Below are positions 23,005 to 29,682 of a stretch of DNA of 29,682 bases, piece by piece. The notes below the pieces were generated by a model. That model worked only from the letters and a program-made list of their open reading frames with translations, was not told where the DNA came from and searched no databases. Source of the DNA: Flavobacteriaceae bacterium (GTDB taxonomy: Bacteria > Bacteroidota > Bacteroidia > Flavobacteriales > Flavobacteriaceae); the NCBI GenBank assembly GCA_947472705.1, contig CANJDA010000009.1, positions 1 to 29,682 of the forward strand. Reading direction: 5' to 3'. Every line of letters begins with the position of its first letter. The first letter of the stretch is position 1. A program made the translations under genes and the position numbers.

Positions 23005-24144
23005 ATGCTTAAAAATAAAATTACCTTATTGTTTCTATTGATTTTCGTGCTTTCTAATAGTTTTTGTTTTGGGCAAATGCCTTTAGCCAAAACAACTAAA
23101 GTCAGTATTTTAACTTGTGAAAAAGGTAATGAGCTCTACTCTCTTTTTGGTCATACTGCTATCCGAATAAAAGACGATGCTAATGCGCTTGATGTAGTAT
23201 ACAACTATGGTACTTTTGATTTTAATACCGAAAATTTCTATCTGAAATTTGTTAAAGGAGACTTGCGTTATTTTGTTACTGCTTATAATTATAATGAGTT
23301 TTTCTATGAATATACATTAGAAAATCGTTCAATTTATGAGCAAAGTTTAAATTTGACTGATGCACAAAAGCAATTGCTTTTTGATACTTTGAATAAGAGT
23401 TTACAATCTGACGAAAAATATTATACCTATAAATTCATTGATCGAAACTGTACCAATATGGTGGTAGATAAAGTGAATCAAACTTTAGGAGAAAAATGCA
23501 TAGTAAAAACTACTGAAAAAGACCTAAGCTATCGCCAAATTTTATACCCTTATTTAAAAAATCACTTTTACGAGAACTTAGGAATCAATATTATTTTTGG
23601 CCAAAAAACAGATGAAAAAGGGGAAAAACTTTTCCTGCCGAATCAGTTTATGGAAAGTTTAAAAGTAGCTAAATACAAAGGAATTTCAATTTCGGAAACC
23701 CCTAGAACAATTTTAAAAGCAACGCCTTCTGAATCTAAAACACCCTTTTGGAATAACATTTACAGTTTTAGTTTATTACTACTATTAATTGTTTTAATCC
23801 GAAAATCTTGGGCATACCTACTCTTTTTTGGTATTCTCGGTTTAGTTGGAGTTTTCTTATCTTTAGTTGGTTTTTATTCCTTTCATGAAGAGGTAACTAA
23901 AAACTATAATGTATTACTTTTTAATCCTATATTGTTGCTTTTAATAGTTTACTATTGGAGAAAAAACTTTGTTTGGGTAAAACGAATAGCCCAATTCATT
24001 ATTGTTTTGCTAATGGTTTATGTAATTATTTTGCTTAACAAACCAAATTTGGTAATGTTTATGCCAATAATTATCAGCACAATTCTTATGCTGTTTTATT
24101 TTTTAAGAAAAAGCAATAAAAATTTATTGACCTCGGTAAAATAA
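23005..24144 (+). CDS. DUF4105 / Lnb-like lipoprotein N-acyltransferase candidate
   Basis: 379 residues. The N-terminal hydrophobic segment (about 5-22) is a signal sequence or anchor. A periplasmic DUF4105/Lnb N-terminal domain covers about 30-245: 'LYSLFGHTAIRIKD' with H50, 'VVYNYGTFDF', and 'KFIDRNCTNMVVDKV' with C149; His and Cys are the likely catalytic pair. Four or five membrane spans follow (about 253-372). This layout matches the family in which Lnb of Bacteroides was reported to add the third acyl chain to lipoproteins, replacing the absent Lnt. Activity here is inferred from the family. It overlaps the converging sugar transferase gene by 21 bases. Confidence 0.82.
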   Translation: MLKNKITLLFLLIFVLSNSFCFGQMPLAKTTKVSILTCEKGNELYSLFGHTAIRIKDDANALDVVYNYGTFDFNTENFYLKFVKGDLRYFVTAYNYNEFFYEYTLENRSIYEQSLNLTDAQKQLLFDTLNKSLQSDEKYYTYKFIDRNCTNMVVDKVNQTLGEKCIVKTTEKDLSYRQILYPYLKNHFYENLGINIIFGQKTDEKGEKLFLPNQFMESLKVAKYKGISISETPRTILKATPSESKTPFWNNIYSFSLLLLLIVLIRKSWAYLLFFGILGLVGVFLSLVGFYSFHEEVTKNYNVLLFNPILLLLIVYYWRKNFVWVKRIAQFIIVLLMVYVIILLNKPNLVMFMPIIISTILMLFYFLRKSNKNLLTSVK

Positions 24145-25515
24145 AACGGTACTAAACGTTTTGAAGATAATATTGAAGTCGAGGAAAAGACTGCGGTGTT
24201 TGATGTAATACAAATCATATTGAAGCTTAATCAGACTATCTTCAATTGTCGCACCATAAGAATAATTGACTTGTGCCCAACCTGTTAATCCAGGTTTTAT
24301 CACGTGGCGTGTTTCGTAAAAGGGCATCACTTCGGCAATTTCTTGAACAAAAAATGGACGTTCAGGCCTTGGTCCAATAACCGCCATATCTCCTTTTAAA
24401 ATATTATAAAACTGAGGAAACTCATCAATTCGAGACTTGCGAAGCATTTTACCAAAAGGAGTAACTCTTGAATCATTGGTTGTTGCAAAAACAGCCCCTC
24501 CTTTTTCGGCATTTTTTATCATGGTTCTGAATTTAACAATTCTAAAGACTTTCCCGTTTTTCCCAACTCTTTCTTGGGTATAAAACAAATTACCTTTATT
24601 ACCAAGAATATTACCAATAAATACCAAAGGCACCAAAGCGAATCCAACACTAAGACCAATAATTGAAATAATAACTTCCAAAAACCTTACTATAATAAGA
24701 TAGAGATGATTTTGATTACTTCTGCTAAAGGGGAAAAAACGGTAGAAATCTCGGGAAACATATTGTACCGGGATTCGTTGTGTTATATTTTCATAAACTT
24801 GGGTATACTCTCTAATAATAAATCCGTTTTCAAGCAAATGAATTAACTGGTTATATAACCCAACGGTTATTCCATCGGTTTTTTGGGATGCAATAACTAT
24901 TTCAGAAATGGAATTTTCTTTGACAAATTTTTCTAAATTATTAATGTCAATATTTTTAACTTTAACAAATGATATTTTGCTTTCATCAGAACTATCAGAA
25001 TTAACATAGCCCAAAACCCTATAATGCGGATCTACATTTTCTAATCCACTTACTAATTCTTTTACTTGTTCTTTGTCACAAATTAAAATTACTTTTTTCA
25101 AAAAACGGCTTGAGGCAAAAAAATGAACATAAATAATTCTCCATGTAAACAGTGCAACAAAAATGGCAAAGAAGAAAATTACAATTTGAAGCCTATTGGG
25201 TAAAACTGGTGTAAAAATGGGAGTTAATAAATATAATAAAACAGTAGTCGACGAGGTAAGAATGATGCTTTTTATTATTTGAAATTGATTACTTGCCACT
25301 TGCAAATTATACATTTCAAATACAGAACCTAAAAAATTTAGATATAATCCTAAAACTATAGTCCAATAAAAATTAGTGGTGGAAATAATGAAATAATTAA
25401 ATCTAAAAATAACTCCAACTAAGTATAAAAAAAATAATACAAAAATAACATCAAAAATACGGAGTAGAATTTTTCTTTCCGATATCTCAAAATGTATCTC
25501 CTTAAATTTGTTCAT
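24124..25515 (-). CDS. Polyprenyl glycosylphosphotransferase (initiating sugar transferase)
   Basis: 463-residue WbaP/WcaJ-like membrane enzyme that moves a sugar-1-phosphate from a nucleotide sugar to undecaprenyl phosphate, the first step of a repeat-unit glycan. Four N-terminal spans (about 20-128), a nucleotide-binding-like domain (about 135-255), a re-entrant hydrophobic segment (about 275-305) and the C-terminal catalytic domain: KFRTM (328-332), 'SRIDEFPQFYNILKGDMAVI' with D364-E365, GPRPERP (381-387) and PGLTGWAQV (408-416). Full length. The start is the ATG at 25515; an ATG at 25533 would add six residues. It ends the minus-strand glycan group. The sugar cannot be told from sequence. 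Confidence 0.92.
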   Translation of the reverse strand: MNKFKEIHFEISERKILLRIFDVIFVLFFLYLVGVIFRFNYFIISTTNFYWTIVLGLYLNFLGSVFEMYNLQVASNQFQIIKSIILTSSTTVLLYLLTPIFTPVLPNRLQIVIFFFAIFVALFTWRIIYVHFFASSRFLKKVILICDKEQVKELVSGLENVDPHYRVLGYVNSDSSDESKISFVKVKNIDINNLEKFVKENSISEIVIASQKTDGITVGLYNQLIHLLENGFIIREYTQVYENITQRIPVQYVSRDFYRFFPFSRSNQNHLYLIIVRFLEVIISIIGLSVGFALVPLVFIGNILGNKGNLFYTQERVGKNGKVFRIVKFRTMIKNAEKGGAVFATTNDSRVTPFGKMLRKSRIDEFPQFYNILKGDMAVIGPRPERPFFVQEIAEVMPFYETRHVIKPGLTGWAQVNYSYGATIEDSLIKLQYDLYYIKHRSLFLDFNIIFKTFSTVLFYRGQ

Positions 25516-25613
25516 AATAGTAAAAAAAGTCAACTTTTGAGCTGCAAGTTAATAAATAAAATACTTGTAAACAGTAATAAAATCTATGAAATCATTTATT
25601 TAAAATAACGGAT

Positions 25614-26954
25614 TTAAGGTGATTTCAATTCTTTGTCAAAAGTAACTTTTAAAAGAGATAATGAATAAATAAAGGCTGGAGCAGCAATTCGCATAGCTGC
25701 ATGATTAATAGTTAACAGCCAAAAAAATAAAAAACAAAACATATAAATGTGCTCCTTATTGTCTAGATATAAAAATATGGGAGTAAGAAACAAAATAATA
25801 AGAGCTAAAATTCCTAAAGCACCATGTTCAGCAATTGTTCTTGTTATTTCATTATGAGAAGTAATAAATTGCCCAGTTTTTTCATAACGTAATTCTAGTC
25901 CTTTTGCAACACCTATTCCTAGTATGGGGCTTTCATAAAATGCATCTATTTCACTTTCCATAATTTCTTCTCTACCAGTTAGTTTACTTTCTTTCTCCCT
26001 TCCCATTGCATCTTGATTGGCATAACGTTTATCTATTAATCCACTTGTTTGATTTGACGTGTAAATCCATATAAAACTAAAAACAATTGCCATAAATATA
26101 AATAGCAAATTGAGTTTATACATTCCTGATCTATTAGAGTTTTTATAAAGGAATAACAACAAAATTAAAATAATCACAAAGCCCGTAATCATTCCTCCTC
26201 TTGAAAAAGTGGCCAATCCTCTATATGTGATATTACAAGCTATAATTAGATTGATAAAAAAGATTAATTTATTTTTGGATATAAATATTAATCTTGAAAA
26301 GAAAATAAACATTCCTAATCCCATAATAGTGGCTACTTGATTGGGACCAAATCCACCAGAAGTTTCTCCATTTGAGCCAGTACCGGTTAGCACTTCTTTT
26401 AAATCGGGTGTATATAATATGAGATAAGCAGTGGTTGAAATTACAGATAAGCCCAGGAAGAGTAATATATCATTGACTTGTGAAAATTTAATTTCCCTAT
26501 TATAACAATAGATAGAAGCTATACCTAAACAAAAAGGCCCAGAGATATTAAACATAATTGATACTCTTAAATCAGATTGCAGGTTTAAAGTTTCTGTAGC
26601 AACAAAAATACCCGGTATTAATAGTATCAAAAAGATCCAATAGGGTATTGACTTTTTTGAAAATCCACTATAAATCATTCCAATTGTTAGGAAAATAATA
26701 ACACCATATTTTGAAAACTCATAGAGTAATGAACCTCCTGTCATTCTCAAAAAAACATCGCTACCAACTATATAAGCAGAAACTAAAAGCACTTCGTTGT
26801 TTTTGTTTCTCCTTTTTATGACATAATACAATCCAAATAAAAATATAGCCAATCCATATATTGCTGCCAAAAAAGGCATCAAATAAACTAAAACCCCAAT
26901 TGCAATATGAAGTAATATGAGTAAAATGTATTGACTGTCTTTAATTTTCATCAT
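25614..26954 (-). CDS. O-antigen ligase / Wzy-type polymerase family protein
   Basis: 446-residue inner-membrane protein with about ten to twelve spans and one larger periplasmic loop (about 295-365). That loop contains the family pattern 'SPILGIGVAKGLELRY', then 'SHNEITRTIAEHGALG', typical of the Wzy_C/O-antigen ligase superfamily. The protein either polymerises repeat units or ligates glycan to a carrier; sequence alone does not separate these. Two adjacent ATG codons open the frame. Its first 14 bases overlap the end of the upstream GT4 gene, implying coupling. Confidence 0.85.
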   Translation of the reverse strand: MMKIKDSQYILLILLHIAIGVLVYLMPFLAAIYGLAIFLFGLYYVIKRRNKNNEVLLVSAYIVGSDVFLRMTGGSLLYEFSKYGVIIFLTIGMIYSGFSKKSIPYWIFLILLIPGIFVATETLNLQSDLRVSIMFNISGPFCLGIASIYCYNREIKFSQVNDILLFLGLSVISTTAYLILYTPDLKEVLTGTGSNGETSGGFGPNQVATIMGLGMFIFFSRLIFISKNKLIFFINLIIACNITYRGLATFSRGGMITGFVIILILLLFLYKNSNRSGMYKLNLLFIFMAIVFSFIWIYTSNQTSGLIDKRYANQDAMGREKESKLTGREEIMESEIDAFYESPILGIGVAKGLELRYEKTGQFITSHNEITRTIAEHGALGILALIILFLTPIFLYLDNKEHIYMFCFLFFWLLTINHAAMRIAAPAFIYSLSLLKVTFDKELKSP

Positions 26955-28026
26955 TATTGTTTACTAACCAGTTTAAATATCTTTTAATCACTGCACCTTG
27001 AGCATTATTTCTAACCACCTTTTCAAACAAAGCATTACCTAAATCAGCTCTTAATGTTGAATCATTTATTAATTTTATTAAGTAATCATAAAAGCTTTGT
27101 GCATCATTTGCTTCAACAATAAATCCATTTTTTTCATGGTCAATAACCAAAGGGATTTCACCAACAGCTGTAGATAAAACTGCTTTTTTACACAACCCAA
27201 ACTCAATTAGTGCCACTGGTAAACCCTCAGAATTTGAAGTGAAAACAGAAATTTCACATTGATTAATAATATTCGCAACATCATTTTTTGAACCATAAAT
27301 AAAAACAGTTTTCTGCAAATCATTATCAACTATTCTATTTTTAATAATTGTCGAATATTCATCTTCAAAATCTTTACCTACAAGATGAAAGGTCCAATCG
27401 GGAAAATCTGCTTTGCATTTTTGAGCTACTTCTAAAAGCAAAAAATGATTTTTTTGAGGACGCAAGTTAGCTAAACATAAAATTCTTTTGCCTTGATTTC
27501 CTTTTAAAAAAGTTTCTGGTGGCATGTTCTCTTTTACTTCTGTAAAATTGGGCAAATAAATTACCTTTTTACAATTCAGTTTCGTCTCAGCCCAATTTTT
27601 AAGCTGGTAATTCACTACAATTATTCCGCTGAAAAATAACGAAGCAATTTGTATAACTGTATTCTTTTGTTTTGTGACAAATTCACTTAAACCATTATGG
27701 TCATGCCAAATAATCTTCATTTTGGGATACATTATTTTGGCCAAAAGAGTTATAAAATAAGAACTAGCATGACTGTGCACAAAATCAATATTATTGTTTT
27801 TATAATATTGTTTCAATCGATTGGCAGCACTTAAGTCGAGGGTTTTTTTCTTTTTTAAGAATAAGTAATGTACATTAGTATTAATGCGCGACTTTAAATC
27901 TCCTTCATTTCTAGTAGCAATTAGTCCTGAAAACGCTATTTCATTTGCAAGAGCATTTGCGTAATTAACGGCCATTTTTTCGGCACCTCCTATTTCGAGG
28001 GAGTCAATTATCTGAACAATTCTCAT
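26941..28026 (-). CDS. Glycosyltransferase family 4 protein
   Basis: 361-residue GT-B glycosyltransferase. The N-terminal acceptor domain begins 'MRIVQIIDSLEIGGAEKMAV', the classic GT4 opening; the C-terminal donor domain has 'ILCLANLRPQKNHFLLLEV' and the EX7E motif in 'SNSEGLPVALIEFG'. Retaining mechanism by family. Donor and acceptor unknown. It overlaps both neighbours (4 bases upstream, 14 downstream), so it belongs to the glycan operon. Confidence 0.92.
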   Translation of the reverse strand: MRIVQIIDSLEIGGAEKMAVNYANALANEIAFSGLIATRNEGDLKSRINTNVHYLFLKKKKTLDLSAANRLKQYYKNNNIDFVHSHASSYFITLLAKIMYPKMKIIWHDHNGLSEFVTKQKNTVIQIASLFFSGIIVVNYQLKNWAETKLNCKKVIYLPNFTEVKENMPPETFLKGNQGKRILCLANLRPQKNHFLLLEVAQKCKADFPDWTFHLVGKDFEDEYSTIIKNRIVDNDLQKTVFIYGSKNDVANIINQCEISVFTSNSEGLPVALIEFGLCKKAVLSTAVGEIPLVIDHEKNGFIVEANDAQSFYDYLIKLINDSTLRADLGNALFEKVVRNNAQGAVIKRYLNWLVNNNDEN

Positions 28027-29141
28027 GCTTGCACCATTTTTTTAATTTCTTCTTCAAATACGTCTAATGTATAATTTCTAGACCAAGTTATTGCTTTACT
28101 AATTTTATTTTTAAAGTCATTCTCATCAGTTAGAAGAGCTTCAATTTGTTTAACATCTTTATCCAAATTCATTTCTAAAATCATACCTCTCTTTCCTTTA
28201 TCAAGCATATTTGGAACACAAGAAACACTCGATGCGATAGGCAAACACCCCCAAAACATTGCTTCAGCAACTACCTTTGGCCAACCTTCACTGAGCGATG
28301 GTAAAACTACAAAATGATTTGCTAAATATGCTTGCTTAAGCGTTTCCTGATTTTGATTTCCTTTTAGGAAAACTATTTTATCCAAATTGTTTTCACTTAT
28401 ATAGCTTTCGAGCAATTTCCTTTCATTACCTTCTCCATAAAGTGTAAGTTGTACATTATGTCCAATTTTATATAATTGCTCCACCATCTTCACAGCATAA
28501 AGCGGCTGTTTACCATTAGAAAGCGTTCCAACAAAAAGAAAAGATATTTTCTCTTTTAATGGTCTTGGACTACAATCCAATTTCTCATTTTCATAATAAC
28601 TTGCAGTAAAAAAAGGTTTGACATTATGAGTGCTATTTTCCCATTCACCATAAACCAAAACTTTCATGTTCTTGGTTAAAAAAGTATTACTTATTATCCA
28701 TTTTTGCAATTTATAAGTAATGGGTTGTTTTGCATTGTGATCCCAATTTCCTGCATATTTTGCTGTTTTTGGCTTGTTTGGAAAAAGAATTTGTACAATA
28801 GCTCCTAACAAACCCATATTCCCAGGACATCGCAAGTGAATATGATCAGATTGTTTCATTGCTTTATAGATAGCGTATAAAATATTAGGTAATGCAATGA
28901 GAGTTTTACATTTTGATACAATGCTTATCAAATTAAATTCTGGAATAATTCTGAAATCAATATTAGAATGAAGATACTCTAATGAAATTGCATCTTTCTC
29001 ATTGAGTGTTAAAGGTGCTACAACTATAACATTATCAACATACTTCAACCATATATTCATTTCTCTGACATAGGGCAAATAGGCATAATATTTTTCATGC
29101 TGTTTACCGTGATTAACGTGAGTGATGATGCAAAAAGTCAT
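28023..29141 (-). CDS. Glycosyltransferase family 4 protein
   Basis: 372-residue GT-B enzyme, first gene of the minus-strand glycan group within the window. Weak N-terminal domain ('FCIITHVNHGKQHEKYYAYL'), then a clear GT4 C-terminal domain: 'KISFLFVGTLSNGKQPLYAV', 'VVLPSLSEGWPKVVAEAMFW' containing the EX7E motif, and 'KRGMILEMN'. Sugar donor and acceptor are unknown. It overlaps the next gene by 4 bases. The 165 bases upstream are AT-rich and contain no clear TAnnTTTG box, so the promoter is uncertain. Confidence 0.9.
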   Translation of the reverse strand: MTFCIITHVNHGKQHEKYYAYLPYVREMNIWLKYVDNVIVVAPLTLNEKDAISLEYLHSNIDFRIIPEFNLISIVSKCKTLIALPNILYAIYKAMKQSDHIHLRCPGNMGLLGAIVQILFPNKPKTAKYAGNWDHNAKQPITYKLQKWIISNTFLTKNMKVLVYGEWENSTHNVKPFFTASYYENEKLDCSPRPLKEKISFLFVGTLSNGKQPLYAVKMVEQLYKIGHNVQLTLYGEGNERKLLESYISENNLDKIVFLKGNQNQETLKQAYLANHFVVLPSLSEGWPKVVAEAMFWGCLPIASSVSCVPNMLDKGKRGMILEMNLDKDVKQIEALLTDENDFKNKISKAITWSRNYTLDVFEEEIKKMVQA

Positions 29142-29306
29142 TAAAATTTATCTTTAAAAAAAATTAAGCCCTATATAAATAGCTTCTTTTAAACATATTT
29201 AAACCTAATATATTTCGAACTAAATATATCGTATAAATATTGTAATATTTTAAAAAAAATGGCTTTATTTTATAGCTCAAATAAAATTAGCAATCATTAC
29301 TAAACA

Positions 29307-29682
29307 ATGGAAACAAAATTTGACAAATATATCATTCCGGCATTTAAAATAGGTGTTGGTTGTTTTTTTATTTTATTTTTTATTTTTCATGGGTCAACAC
29401 CACGGGCAGATGGGGATGAATGTGGATTTATACTCGACTTACAATTTGTAAAATCTGATGGTTGGATAAGTGCAATTCAAAAAGGATTTGGGCTAACCTA
29501 CACTTTATTAATATATCCTTTTTCATTTTTCTTAAAAGATTATATTGCCTTACGATTTGTTAATTTCTTATTATTCCTGCTATTGTTACTTTATTTCTAT
29601 AAATGGGGAGAAATAAAAAACAAAATGTTTTACTATTATTTCTTATTTTTTAGTTCCTGTGGTTGGTTCCTTTTAGGCACCA
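29307..29682 (+). CDS. Multi-span membrane protein, N-terminal part, GT-C glycosyltransferase-like (cut by window edge)
   Basis: ATG at 29307 opens a frame of 125 codons that runs off the right edge. A first membrane span (about residues 15-28) is followed by a loop 'GSTPRADGDECGFILDLQFV' and then further strongly hydrophobic stretches (about 66-77, 83-95, 108-125). An acidic pair just after the first span is typical of GT-C enzymes that use polyprenyl-phosphate sugars, such as the PMT/ArnT group. This is inference from layout only. It is divergent from the glycan operon; the 165 bases between the two starts hold no feature I can support. Confidence 0.6.
   Translation, partial: METKFDKYIIPAFKIGVGCFFILFFIFHGSTPRADGDECGFILDLQFVKSDGWISAIQKGFGLTYTLLIYPFSFFLKDYIALRFVNFLLFLLLLLYFYKWGEIKNKMFYYYFLFFSSCGWFLLGT

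Noticed and set aside
1..29682. CRISPR arrays, insertion sequences, prophage genes, riboswitches
   Set aside because: I saw no regularly spaced repeats, transposase or integrase genes, phage structural genes, or long structured leaders in either strand.

Overview
This is a low-GC chromosomal segment from a member of the Bacteroidota, most likely Flavobacteriaceae and probably Flavobacterium or a close relative. The evidence is: a secreted protein with a type IX secretion (T9SS) C-terminal sorting domain; a PorV/PorQ-family outer-membrane protein; a DUF4105/Lnb protein; Bacteroidota-type promoters (TTG, 17-19 bases, TAnnTTTG) upstream of several genes; little Shine-Dalgarno sequence; and families typical of flavobacteria (TIGR03643/DUF2805, DUF4369, M61 peptidase). 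I see no insertion sequence, prophage, integrase, CRISPR array, rRNA or plasmid-type gene, so most of the window reads as ordinary core chromosome.

Layout. 1-3506 (minus strand): start of a B12-binding radical SAM protein, a DUF4369 lipoprotein, an M61 peptidase with PDZ domain and a small DUF2805 protein. 3615-6873 (minus): a sterol-desaturase-type hydroxylase, AlkB, aquaporin Z and an EamA transporter. 6978-7051: tRNA-Thr(UGU), minus. 7130-7396: a small helical protein with its own promoter. 7453-9826 (minus): a compact operon idi-queD-bcp-manA behind a consensus promoter. 9990-11962 (plus): a secreted MsrB-MsrA fusion lipoprotein and a class I methyltransferase. 11992-15155 (minus): a large FAD-dependent oxidoreductase and a T9SS cargo protein with Asp-rich calcium-binding-type repeats. 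15241-15474 (plus): a small conserved protein. 15501-17696 (minus): recQ. 17783-21045 (plus): kdsD-tatC-CMD followed by lptB-DUF5808, an envelope group. 21058-21804 (minus): pssA. 21917-24144 (plus): PorV/PorQ-like protein and Lnb-like protein. 24124-29141 (minus): an exopolysaccharide/O-antigen group (initiating sugar transferase, O-antigen ligase/polymerase-type protein, two GT4 glycosyltransferases). 29307 to the right edge (plus): start of a multi-membrane-span protein that looks like a GT-C glycosyltransferase.

How the genes work together. Much of the right half builds or exports the cell envelope: KdsD makes arabinose-5-phosphate for Kdo, LptB powers LPS export, PssA makes phosphatidylserine, TatC exports folded proteins, Lnb may finish lipoprotein acylation, the PorV/Q-like protein relates to T9SS, and the last cluster makes a surface polysaccharide. 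The window's own T9SS cargo and two lipoproteins are possible clients of these systems. The middle operon is metabolic housekeeping (isoprenoid isomerisation, pterin chemistry, peroxide defence, mannose-6-phosphate isomerisation).

I did not find a clearly new biological system. The points most worth a second look are: a RecQ lacking all four zinc-binding cysteines; abutting divergent promoter elements between recQ and kdsD; two genes that need TTG starts; a long-arm inverted repeat before lptB; terminators that contain or abut stop codons of opposing genes; and the PorV/Q-Lnb gene pair.
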